NCBI GenBank assembly: GCA_948750805.1
Contig: CAPZYV010000001.1
Location: 1-29,451 of the forward strand
Reading direction: 5' to 3'
Length of the DNA stretch: 29,451 bases
From: an uncultured Bacilli bacterium
GTDB lineage: Bacteria > Bacillota_I > Bacilli_A > RF39 > UBA660
How positions within the stretch are numbered: position 1 is the stretch's first letter; each line of letters begins with the position of its first letter. Shown here piece by piece: positions 7,713-15,116 of the stretch. Under the pieces are notes generated by a model. It was not told the DNA's origin. It saw only the letters and a program-made list of their open reading frames with translations, and did not search any database. Made by a program: the position numbers and the translations under genes.

Positions 7713-9104
7713 ATGGATAAATTAAAAAAGTATCAAACAAAAAGAAATTTTAAAAAGACTAGTGAACCTAAAGGAAAAGTAGGCAAAACTTCTAAAAAGC
7801 TTAAATTCTGTGTTCAACATCATGAAGCTAGACGTGACCATTACGATTTTAGATTAGAATATAATGGAGTTCTAATAAGTTTTGCTGTTCCTAAAGGACC
7901 AAGCTATAACCCAAAAGATAAAAGGTTAGCAATCCATGTTGAAGACCACCCTCTAAGTTATAGACGTTTTGAAGGAACTATACCTAAAGGAGAATATGGT
8001 GGAGGTACAGTAATGCTTTGGGATGAAGGCTATTGGAAACCGATTAAAAATACCAAAGTAGATTTTAAAAAAGGTCCAATTAAATTTACTTTAAAAGGTG
8101 AAAGATTAATAGGGAATTGGACTCTTACCAAACTAGAAGATAATAACTGGTTATTAATAAAAGAAAAAGATAATATAAAAACATTTGATGATATAAATGA
8201 ATTTTCATCGAGCATTAAAACAGGTCGTACCATGAAAGAAATAGCAGATAATAAACAGATTGTTAAAAAAAATAATAATGAAATCATTATTGAAGGTATA
8301 ACTATTACTAATCCTCATAAAATAATTTTTAAAACACCTAAAGTCACTAAACTAGATATAGTTTTATATTATCAAGCTATTGCAAAACACATGTTACCAT
8401 ATTTAGAAAATAGACCTATTAGTGTTATAAGAGCACCTTTTGGAACAACTAAAACGAAATTTTTTAAAAAGCATTTAGAATATAATAAAGGTCTTGGTAA
8501 AATAAAAATAACCGATTTTGCCAATGAAAAAGAAGATTACTATTATATCAAGAATATAAAAGGTTTAATTAATGAAGTCCAAATGAATAGTTATGAATTT
8601 CATATTTGGGGCAGCAAAATTCCTCGTTTAAAACATCCAGATATTTTAGTTTTTGATTTAGACCCAGACGAAAAAATGTCTTTAAAAAAAGTTCGAGAAG
8701 GAGTACGAGATTTAAAAAGTATTCTTGATGATTTAAAATTGGATTCTTATTTAAAAACAAGTGGTGGGAAAGGATATCATATAGTTGTTCCCATATCTAA
8801 TGTTACATTAAAAGAATATAAACAAATAGCTTTAAATATTGCTAAATTAATGGAAGCTAAATGGCCAGAAAAATATACAAGTAACATAAGAAAAGAATCT
8901 CGTAAAGGTAAAATATTTATTGACTATTTACGAAATTCTTTTGGCGCTACAAGTGTCGCTCCTTATTCATTAAGACTAAGAAAAAAAGCTACTATATCTG
9001 TTCCTATAAGTTGGGAAGAATTAGACGAAGTTAAACCTGATAGTTACACTATAAAAGATATCGATATCATTTTAAAAAAGCCAAATCCATGGTCTAATTT
9101 TTAA
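7713..9104 (+). CDS. ligD: LigD-type protein: 3'-phosphoesterase plus polymerase/primase domains, no ligase domain
   Basis: This 463-aa protein has two of the three LigD domains. Residues 1-180 are the 3'-phosphoesterase (trims 3'-phosphates and ribonucleotides at breaks): His37, His43 and Asp45 in HHEARRDHYDFRLE and His79 in VEDHPLSYRR match the metal site of Pseudomonas LigD with a constant offset of five, followed by GTIPKGEYGGGTV. Residues about 195-463 are the primase-type polymerase: DLDPDE (catalytic Asp315 and Asp317), TSGGKGYHIVVP, and IDYLRNSFGATSVAPYSLR. The ATP-dependent ligase domain, which normally lies between or beside them, is absent, and no Ku gene is in the window. It would act in end joining or gap repair with a separate ligase. 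No good promoter of its own is visible; expression may be by read-through of the hairpin before it. Family certainty is high; pathway is inference. Confidence 0.93.
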   Translation: MDKLKKYQTKRNFKKTSEPKGKVGKTSKKLKFCVQHHEARRDHYDFRLEYNGVLISFAVPKGPSYNPKDKRLAIHVEDHPLSYRRFEGTIPKGEYGGGTVMLWDEGYWKPIKNTKVDFKKGPIKFTLKGERLIGNWTLTKLEDNNWLLIKEKDNIKTFDDINEFSSSIKTGRTMKEIADNKQIVKKNNNEIIIEGITITNPHKIIFKTPKVTKLDIVLYYQAIAKHMLPYLENRPISVIRAPFGTTKTKFFKKHLEYNKGLGKIKITDFANEKEDYYYIKNIKGLINEVQMNSYEFHIWGSKIPRLKHPDILVFDLDPDEKMSLKKVREGVRDLKSILDDLKLDSYLKTSGGKGYHIVVPISNVTLKEYKQIALNIAKLMEAKWPEKYTSNIRKESRKGKIFIDYLRNSFGATSVAPYSLRLRKKATISVPISWEELDEVKPDSYTIKDIDIILKKPNPWSNF

Positions 9105-9122
9105 ATATTTAAATACGCTTAA

Positions 9123-9956
9123 TTATTCCCAATTATTATTATGGGTTAAATAGTCATACCCACATCTATTTGAATTATCTAGAGCATCTAAGCTTACACA
9201 ATTTTCATTGATTTTTTTCTTTATATCATCAATTACATAATATTTAGCATATACATTCAAATATTTTAATATAGAATTTAATCTATTAAAACAAATATTA
9301 TTATATAAAATCATTTGTTCTTTAATCATTATATCTTGTTTTAAATCATTAATATCATTTAATACTTTATTTTTAATATTTTCATTTAAATAATCAATTT
9401 CTCTAAATATTATTGCATTAATAGCTTTTTCTCTTACTTTTGGTAAATATTCTAATACGTCTTTATTACCTAAACGATACAAAGTGAAAAGATAAATAAA
9501 TTCTGTATTTTCATCATAGTTATGTGAATTTAAAATATTAATAAACTTTTTAATTTGTTTACTACTAATAGACAATTTTCCATTTTTATTAATTTTATCA
9601 GTTAAAAACCAAACTATATAAAATGCATGCTGTTTTGAAAATCCCTTTTTATATAATTTATTCAGTGAAGCATATTCAATATTTAAACACTCTGAAATTT
9701 CTACAAATCTATAAGTATTAGTTTTCTCCATCCATTTAATAAAATTTATAGTCTTTTTATATTTTCTAATTCTCATATAATTTTTAATAACATAATTTAT
9801 GGCCGTTTCTAAATCCCAATCATAAATTTTTTGATAATATCTAATAGATTTTATTACGTTATTATAATCTAACATTTCTTCTTTGCAATAGCTATAAACT
9901 TTCTTACCATTATAATAATACTTTGCACCTTTGTTTTTAGTTAATACTTCTTCCAT
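9123..9956 (-). CDS. Protein of unknown function, 277 aa, possible N-terminal helix-turn-helix
   Basis: I do not recognise this protein. It is soluble and almost entirely helical, with many Tyr, Asn and Lys. The first 60 residues (YYYNGKKVYSYCKEE, then LDYNNVIKSIRYYQK, then a closing AINYVIKN) resemble short helix-turn-helix modules seen in Bacilli proteins, of the pattern N-G-x-x-L-x-x-Y-C-x-x-x-x-I-x-Y. Residues 75-115 could hold a second one (FVEISECLNIEYASLNKLYK). The start ATG has AAAGGG nine bases before it. It converges on ligD with only 18 bases between the two stop codons. It could be a DNA-binding or regulatory protein, but that is a guess. Confidence 0.7.
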   Translation of the reverse strand: MEEVLTKNKGAKYYYNGKKVYSYCKEEMLDYNNVIKSIRYYQKIYDWDLETAINYVIKNYMRIRKYKKTINFIKWMEKTNTYRFVEISECLNIEYASLNKLYKKGFSKQHAFYIVWFLTDKINKNGKLSISSKQIKKFINILNSHNYDENTEFIYLFTLYRLGNKDVLEYLPKVREKAINAIIFREIDYLNENIKNKVLNDINDLKQDIMIKEQMILYNNICFNRLNSILKYLNVYAKYYVIDDIKKKINENCVSLDALDNSNRCGYDYLTHNNNWE

Positions 9957-10330
9957 TTTAATCCCTTTTCTACTACTTTTATAATTTATTTATTATTTTA
10001 TTTCTTCTAATTTAACCTAGAAAAACAAAATGTTTAATACTCCATTAATTATTATAACTTTTATAAACCGTAAGTTACACTTCGTTATGTATATCTAACT
10101 TATTTATTATCTCTTCTTTGAACTAAATATAATAATTATCTTAAATAGCAATATAGCATATCTTAGAATAAAAATAAATATTATTAATTAGCATGATATG
10201 AATAATCAAATAAAAACTTAAATATAAAAGTTAATAATTATAAAGATAAGCAATAGTGGAAATATAGAAAACATTGTACAAAAACTATTTTTATGATATA
10301 ATACTTTTACAAGAAAAAGGAATGATTTAA
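9957..10330. other. 374-base A+T-rich intergenic region between divergent genes
   Basis: This region holds the start signals of the minus-strand 277-aa gene (AAAGGG at its left end) and of secG (promoter at 10274-10302). The middle 250 bases are A+T-rich with no open frame carrying a ribosome site, no clear RNA gene and no strong hairpin. A slightly less A+T-rich patch lies at about 10070-10090. Confidence 0.6.
10274..10302 (+). promoter_or_regulatory. secG promoter
   Basis: TTGTAC (10274-10279) and TATAAT (10297-10302) are 17 bases apart, and a TG one base before the -10 makes it an extended -10 promoter. Strong match to the vegetative sigma consensus. Confidence 0.75.
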
Positions 10331-10549
10331 ATGTTAGAAACAATTTTATTGATAATATCAATTTTAATAATTGCTGTAGTTTTACTTCAAGGAGCTAAAG
10401 CAAGTGACGGAAGTCAAATCATTACAGGTGGTAATGAAGCATTATTTCAAAATATGAAGGAAAGAGGCTTTGAATTATTTATTAGCAGATTTACTCTTTT
10501 CTTAGGAATAGCTTTCTTTGTTATCTCATTGATATTGTTCTTAAAATAA
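10331..10549 (+). CDS. secG: Preprotein translocase subunit SecG
   Basis: This 72-aa protein is the small SecG subunit of the SecYEG protein export channel in the membrane. It has the family layout of two membrane helices (about residues 3-19 and 50-71) around a short loop containing LLQGAKASDGSQIITGG, where the LLQ and a Gly/Ser-rich stretch are typical. Length is normal for SecG (70-80 aa). AAGGA precedes the ATG by about 9 bases. It has its own promoter and strong terminator, so it is a single-gene unit. In many Bacillota secG is followed by RNase R and SmpB genes; here a CRISPR-Cas locus follows instead. Confidence 0.92.
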   Translation: MLETILLIISILIIAVVLLQGAKASDGSQIITGGNEALFQNMKERGFELFISRFTLFLGIAFFVISLILFLK

Positions 10550-10582
10550 AAATCAAACACAAAATTGTGCTTGATTTTTTTT
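10550..10582 (+). terminator. secG intrinsic terminator
   Basis: A 13-bp stem (10550-10562 with 10565-10577, one A-C mismatch) is followed by eight T residues. It begins right after the secG stop codon. Confidence 0.85.
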
Positions 10583-10723
10583 GCAAAATGCAATATTAAC
10601 TGATATTTAAATATTATAACAAAACATTTATATTTTAATATAAAAGATTACATATATAATAACATAAAAAATACTTATTATCAATATTAATACCTGTTTT
10701 ATTATATTATTTTAATCATTTAA

Positions 10724-10752
10724 TTGACAAATTACAATTTATATGATAATTT
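10724..10752 (+). promoter_or_regulatory. Promoter of the cas6-cas8b-cas7-cas5 operon
   Basis: A perfect -35 TTGACA (10724-10729) is followed by GATAAT at 10745-10750 (15-base spacer) or TAATTT at 10747-10752 (17-base spacer). Transcription would start around 10758, just before the AAAGGAG of cas6. Confidence 0.6.
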
Positions 10753-10773
10753 AAAACAAGAAAGGAGTATTGT

Positions 10774-11496
10774 ATGAAAATAAACTTATTTTTTAGATTA
10801 AAAGAAAATATTGTGCCTATCGATTATAGGAAGTATATAGTATCTTATATAAAACAATGTTTATCGGCTTTTGATAAAGAGTTATATCATAAATGGTACG
10901 AAGGAAATACAGAAATTAAACCGTTTACTTTTACAGTCTATTTTAGTAATCCTAAATTTCAACAAGAAAATATATTTTTAGAAAGTAAAAATATAAAAGT
11001 TTATTTTAAAATGCCAAACAGTAAAGATGCAATCCGTTTATATAATGCATTTTTATTAAAGTTTAAAGAACACAAAGAATTTAAAATTACTGGAAATTCT
11101 ATGATGTTAACTAATGTATATTCTGAAGTAATAAAAGAATTTGAAGACACAAATTTAATTATTAAAATGAATAGTCCTTTAATGGCTAGATATCATGATA
11201 AAGACAAAAATGAAAATAAATATTACTTAGCTACGGACCCTAAATTTGAAGAAATAGTAAAAATGAATATTGCAAATGTTATTAAAGGACTTAATCTTGA
11301 TATAGATATAGTAGATTTTAAAATAAAACCTTTAAAAAACAGTAAAGCAGTAATAAGACTTTATGACAAGATGGTTGAAGGTTCTTTAGGAGTATTTGAA
11401 ATAAAAGGTAATAAAAAATTATTAAATTTTCTTTATCAGGCGGGAATCGGAAGCTGCAGATCAAGTGGGATGGGATGCTTTAACATAGTTAAATAG
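10774..11496 (+). CDS. cas6: Cas6 CRISPR RNA endoribonuclease
   Basis: Cas6 cuts the long CRISPR transcript within each repeat to give crRNAs with an 8-base 5' tag. This 240-aa protein has the family's hallmark glycine-rich loop at the extreme C-terminus, QAGIGSCRSSGMGCFNIV (about residues 222-239), and the alternating strand-helix pattern of two ferredoxin-like folds. The N-terminal half contains several His (for example YHKWYEG, about residue 38), one of which could be the catalytic base, but I cannot assign it. AAAGGAG is six bases before the ATG. It is first in a tightly packed operon with cas8b 15 bases downstream. It must process two arrays with different repeats. Confidence 0.88.
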   Translation: MKINLFFRLKENIVPIDYRKYIVSYIKQCLSAFDKELYHKWYEGNTEIKPFTFTVYFSNPKFQQENIFLESKNIKVYFKMPNSKDAIRLYNAFLLKFKEHKEFKITGNSMMLTNVYSEVIKEFEDTNLIIKMNSPLMARYHDKDKNENKYYLATDPKFEEIVKMNIANVIKGLNLDIDIVDFKIKPLKNSKAVIRLYDKMVEGSLGVFEIKGNKKLLNFLYQAGIGSCRSSGMGCFNIVK

Positions 11497-11511
11497 AAAG
11501 GAGAAACTCTT

Positions 11512-13059
11512 ATGATAGAATTTGAATTACAAGATTTTTGTATTAATGCAGGTATAGTAGGATTTTATGACATGTTATGTTTAGTTGACTCTCAAGAACG
11601 ACACTTAAAAAAAGGTCCAAGTAAACTATATGTTGAAAAAGATTGGCTTTTATCACTTGATTTATCAGATTTATATTTTAAAGCTTTAATAAAAAAGTAT
11701 CAAAATGTTTGTCCGCTAACTAGAACTATAAAAAACTTAGAATTATTAAAAAGCTCTGTCCCAGATAATAAAAATATCAAAGAACAATTTAAGAAAATAG
11801 AAACTTCATTGATATCGAATCGTTACAAATCAGCTTATGAATTAATAAAAAATAATATAAACTTTGATTTATATAATGATTTAAAAGAATTAAAAAATGC
11901 AACGATTGAAAATTTTAAAGAAAAAACTATTAAAGTAATTAGCGATTTGGAAAATGAAACATTAAAAGAAACATTTTTAATAAAAGACATAATTTATTTT
12001 ACCATAAAATATTTTTGGAATGACATAAGTTTTTTAAATAGGACTAATAGTGCTAAAAATCCTAAAGAAGAATTTAAGAAAACTTTTGAAGAACCTTTTA
12101 AAAAATATATAAAAGAGGAAGCAACAGGTAAAGAATATTGTGTTGAGTGTGGATTGCCCATAAAAGGTGATTTTAAAATGAAAACGTCATATGTTAATTC
12201 CTTGAGTGAAGATTTTAATCGAAAAAATAGTAATTACTGGAATTTTAAGCCAAATTGTTATGTTTGTCCCAAATGTAACCTTTTATTTGGAGTTATGCCT
12301 CTAGGCTTTTTACCTTATGGTAAAAATTATGTTTTCATTAATAACAATATAGATTTAGATACCTTAATTAAATCTAATGATAAATCAATTATAGAAGATT
12401 ACAATAAAAGTTATTATGAACAATATAATTTAACTTTAAGCAAAATATCAGAATTAAATATTTCTAAATTAGATAATTTAGAAGTAATAACGAATTTAGT
12501 TGATTTAGAAAGATACAAATTTGATATAATTTCTAAAAATATATTAATAAAACTTAAGGAAAGCAAGAAAGAATTAAATGTTATCTTAAAACTAGGATTG
12601 TTAAAAAGTAATAATGAAATAATAAATATTTATGACGAGGTTATGAGTTGTATTTTTGATAATAAAAGTCTTTATCCCTTACTACATTATTTATTATTAA
12701 CTAGTATTAATACAAATTATGCAAGAGTATTTTGCAATCATATTTATAAAATAGAAAACGGAGGGAAAAATATGAAAGATTATAGTGAAGTATATGAAGC
12801 AGGAAAGAATATACGAGCTGTTTTAGAAAAACAAGATAGTGGAAGAATTGACTCGTTATGTTATGACATTTCTAATATGGTAAGAAACAATAAAACTAAC
12901 GAATTATATGACTTAGTATTTAATTTAGCAGTTAAAACTAGAGTAACATTTCCGATAGAAATGTATGATGTGATAGAAGATAAAAGTAAAGTAAAGGTTA
13001 TAGGATATGCCTTTGCAACAGGATTTATAACAGGAAAGGAAAGTGATAAAAATGAATAA
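11512..13059 (+). CDS. cas8b: Type I-B Cascade large subunit Cas8b (Cst1, CXXC-CXXC family)
   Basis: This is the large subunit of the type I-B Cascade complex; it recognises the PAM and helps recruit Cas3. The 515-aa protein has the zinc-finger-like pairs of the Cst1 group: CVEC (Cys210, Cys213) and, about 40 residues later, CPKC (Cys252, Cys255), followed by LLFGVMPLGFLPYG. The N-terminal region is mixed, and the C-terminal 95 residues are helical and correspond to a small subunit (see the internal gene at 12772). AAAGGAG lies eight bases before the ATG. Its end overlaps cas7 by eight bases. Sequence divergence in Cas8 is usual, so the name rests on the CXXC-CXXC pattern, size and gene order. 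Confidence 0.88.
   Translation: MIEFELQDFCINAGIVGFYDMLCLVDSQERHLKKGPSKLYVEKDWLLSLDLSDLYFKALIKKYQNVCPLTRTIKNLELLKSSVPDNKNIKEQFKKIETSLISNRYKSAYELIKNNINFDLYNDLKELKNATIENFKEKTIKVISDLENETLKETFLIKDIIYFTIKYFWNDISFLNRTNSAKNPKEEFKKTFEEPFKKYIKEEATGKEYCVECGLPIKGDFKMKTSYVNSLSEDFNRKNSNYWNFKPNCYVCPKCNLLFGVMPLGFLPYGKNYVFINNNIDLDTLIKSNDKSIIEDYNKSYYEQYNLTLSKISELNISKLDNLEVITNLVDLERYKFDIISKNILIKLKESKKELNVILKLGLLKSNNEIINIYDEVMSCIFDNKSLYPLLHYLLLTSINTNYARVFCNHIYKIENGGKNMKDYSEVYEAGKNIRAVLEKQDSGRIDSLCYDISNMVRNNKTNELYDLVFNLAVKTRVTFPIEMYDVIEDKSKVKVIGYAFATGFITGKESDKNE
12772..13059 (+). CDS. cas11b: Cas11b small subunit made from an internal start within cas8b
   Basis: Inside cas8b, GGAGGG (12760-12765) lies six bases before an in-frame ATG at 12772 (codon 421). 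This is a stronger ribosome site than that of most genes here, and purine-rich spacing is ideal. The product would be 95 aa, starting MKDYSEVYEAG and fully helical (RIDSLCYDISNMVR, TNELYDLVFNLAVKTR), as expected of Cas11, which lines the belly of Cascade. Internal translation of Cas11 from cas8 is established for type I-B, I-C and I-D systems, so this fits known biology. What is seen: the strong site, the ATG in frame and the helical tail. What is inferred: that it is translated here. Confidence 0.75.
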   Translation: MKDYSEVYEAGKNIRAVLEKQDSGRIDSLCYDISNMVRNNKTNELYDLVFNLAVKTRVTFPIEMYDVIEDKSKVKVIGYAFATGFITGKESDKNE

Positions 13060-13930
13060 AAAAGGATTAACTATTTCTATGATATTTGAGGCAGAAAGTG
13101 CCAATTATGGTGAAGGAACCGGAAATACAACTACATTAAAGAAGATGACAAGGAGTGATGATACAAAATATACTTATATATCACGTCAAGCGATGAGATA
13201 TAGTATTATTAAAGCATTAAATTGGGATAATACTCCGATTGAAGCTAAAGGAAAAGGTGAACAAACAGTAGCTCAATTTGCACCTGAAACTACTATAAAA
13301 GACTATCCAGAAATAGACTTGTTTGGATATATGAAAACTGAATCAGAAAAGGGTGCTGCCACTAGAAACGCAGTAGTAAGACTTAGTAATGCAATTTCTT
13401 TAGAAGAATATAAAGATGATACTGACTATTTAACAAATACTGGTTTAGCAAAAAGAAATGGCCAAGATTTTAAAAATAGTATTGTTAAAAGTGAAATTCA
13501 TCGTACTTATTATGGCTATACAATAGCTATCGATTTAGATTTAGTCGGTATAGATGGAGATATTGTAATCAATAACGCTGAAAAAGCTAACAGAATTAAT
13601 AAATTATTAGAAACTGTTGAATTTTTATATCGCGACATTAGAGGAAGACGAGAAAATTTAAATCCAGTTTTTGTAATTGGTGGTATTTATGAAAGAAAAA
13701 ATCCTTATTTTGAGCATCGTTTACAATTAAAAAATAATAAACTAAATGTTGAGAAAATTAAAGAAATATTAATAGATAGTGATGTTAAAGATAATACCAT
13801 TGTAGGACTATTAAAAGGGTGCTTAACCAATGAAGAAGAAATAATAAGCGAATTAAAAGCTGTTAGTATCAATGAAATGTTTGGTAATTTAAAAAATAAA
13901 GTAGAAGAATATTATAATGAAAGTAATTAG
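13052..13930 (+). CDS. cas7: Cascade backbone subunit Cas7 (Cst2/DevR family)
   Basis: Cas7 forms the helical backbone of Cascade along the crRNA, several copies per complex. The 292-aa protein opens with MNKKGLTISMIFEAESANYGEGTG-like residues, then SRQAMRYSIIKAL, and contains the glycine-rich and RNA-binding-loop region (FAPETTIKDYPEIDLFGYM, about residues 80-98) typical of the Cst2/DevR subgroup of type I-B. I place the start at ATG 13052 rather than GTG 13043, because AAAGGA (13035-13040) is too close to the latter. It overlaps cas8b by eight bases and cas5 by 14, so the effector genes are translationally coupled. Confidence 0.9.
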   Translation: MNKKGLTISMIFEAESANYGEGTGNTTTLKKMTRSDDTKYTYISRQAMRYSIIKALNWDNTPIEAKGKGEQTVAQFAPETTIKDYPEIDLFGYMKTESEKGAATRNAVVRLSNAISLEEYKDDTDYLTNTGLAKRNGQDFKNSIVKSEIHRTYYGYTIAIDLDLVGIDGDIVINNAEKANRINKLLETVEFLYRDIRGRRENLNPVFVIGGIYERKNPYFEHRLQLKNNKLNVEKIKEILIDSDVKDNTIVGLLKGCLTNEEEIISELKAVSINEMFGNLKNKVEEYYNESN

Positions 13931-14606
13931 ATTAAAAATAAATCAAAATTTAGCTAATTATCGTAAGCCATTAAATTATCAAATTAAAGAATCATATCCG
14001 TTACCACCTTATTCAACTATAATTGGTATGATTCATAAAGCTTGTGGTTTTACAATGTATCATCCAATGAATATTAGTATTCAAGGAGATACTAATAAAT
14101 CAGTAAGTGACATATATACTAAATACTCATATTCGAAAGGTGCTAAATTTGAAGATGGAAGACATAACATAGAAGTGCCAAGTAATAAAAAAACTTATGG
14201 TATTATAAAAGGTCTTGGTAGTATAGAATTAATTCAAGATATACATCTTGTAATCCATATTCTGCCACAAGATGATAAAGAACTAGAAATCATATATCAA
14301 AAGTTATTAGTGCCAGATACATACCTATCTTTAGGAAGACACGAAGATTTAATAGATATAGAAGAAGTAAAAATTGTTGAATGTAAAAAAGAAGAATATA
14401 TTTCTACTAAACATTCTATTTATACACCAATTGATTTAATAGAAGGAAAAGGAACTATATATAATTTACCAAAAGAATTTTATATTGATGAAAAAACTAA
14501 ACTAAGAAGATTTAAAGAACCAATAAAAGTATATTTAGTACCAACTAAAGAAGTTTTAGTTGATGCTTTAGTTGACGAAAATTCTTATCCAGTATTATTA
14601 TGCTAA
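13917..14606 (+). CDS. cas5: Cascade subunit Cas5 (Cas5t group)
   Basis: Cas5 caps the 5' tag of the crRNA and contacts Cas8 and Cas7. This 229-aa protein has the N-terminal pattern of the Tneap-type Cas5 proteins: MKVIRLKINQNLANYRKP, then ESYPLPPYSTIIGMIHKACG, the conserved P-P-S/T-x-x-G-x-x-H segment. It contains further strands ending near LGRHEDLIDIEEV, another family feature. Start is inside cas7 (14-base overlap) with GAAGAATATTATA upstream, so it probably relies on coupling. It ends the effector operon; a CRISPR leader begins five bases after its stop codon. Confidence 0.87.
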   Translation: MKVIRLKINQNLANYRKPLNYQIKESYPLPPYSTIIGMIHKACGFTMYHPMNISIQGDTNKSVSDIYTKYSYSKGAKFEDGRHNIEVPSNKKTYGIIKGLGSIELIQDIHLVIHILPQDDKELEIIYQKLLVPDTYLSLGRHEDLIDIEEVKIVECKKEEYISTKHSIYTPIDLIEGKGTIYNLPKEFYIDEKTKLRRFKEPIKVYLVPTKEVLVDALVDENSYPVLLC

Positions 14607-14611
14607 AACCA

Positions 14612-14736
14612 GTCGACTTATAATATTGTTAAAAAACTAGTAGAGCGACAGAAAAAATAATAAAAAAAATAAAATAATAACATCTTTATTTAATATTTAA
14701 ATTTTAATAAATAGAGAGATAATAGCAAAATAACCA
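14612..14736 (+). promoter_or_regulatory. Leader of CRISPR array 1
   Basis: This 125-base A+T-rich stretch carries GTCGAC (14612-14617), 28 bases, CGACAG (14646-14651), then 85 bases up to the first repeat. The leader of array 2 has the same elements at the same distances. About 29 of the first 40 positions match without gaps, and the bases just before the first repeat (ACCA) match. It should contain the spacer-integration site and the array promoter. Confidence 0.75.
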
Positions 14737-15032
14737 GTTTTAATCTCAGCATACTGCAATTTAAATGATAACTATTATTATAATTCCACAGGAGTTAAAA
14801 TATGTTTTAATCTCAGCATACTGCAATTTAAATGCATTATCTAAAATATGAGCATTAATTGTTAACTCTGTTTTAATCTCAGCATACTGCAATTTAAATT
14901 TTGAGCAATTTTTCTTCTATGTATGTAAAAGTAATCGTTTTAATCTCAGCATACTGCAATTTAAATGCTATTTGTGTAATTGCTGCTATCATGTTTGTAA
15001 TTGTTTAAATTTTAGCATATTGCAATTTAAAT
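14737..15032 (+). CRISPR. CRISPR array 1: 5 repeats, 4 spacers
   Basis: The 30-base repeats start at 14737, 14804, 14870, 14937 and 15003. They begin GTTTTAATCTCAGC and end TGCAATTTAAAT. The first four are identical; the fifth differs at four positions (5, 9, 11 and 18), which marks the leader-distal end. Spacers are 36-37 bases and all different. The direction, from the leader and the degenerate end, is plus. The crRNA 5' tag would be ATTTAAAT. The repeat is weakly palindromic, as usual for type I-B. The array lies inside the cas cluster between cas5 and cas3. Confidence 0.95.
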
Positions 15033-15116
15033 AATGTATTTGTAGTGGAGGAAGTTGATGCATTATATTAATATACCATATTGAAAGTTATAACAAATTA
15101 ATTAAAAGGAGAATTC
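15033..15116 (+). other. Array 1-cas3 gap with a minimal SD-ATG unit
   Basis: Between the degenerate repeat and cas3 there is GGAGG (15047-15051), six bases, ATG (15058) and a stop TGA after eight codons. The peptide would be MHYINIPY. Such a strong ribosome site on so short a frame may be chance, or a leader peptide or translation-start decoy. The cas3 ribosome site AAAAGGAG follows at 15104-15111. A weak promoter candidate (TTGTAG, 18 bases, TATATT at 15064-15069) could drive cas3. Confidence 0.35.

Noticed and set aside
9957..10273. Structured RNA or small gene in the gap before secG
   Set aside because: No frame with a ribosome site, no tRNA-like arms, and no stem better than expected for such A+T-rich sequence.
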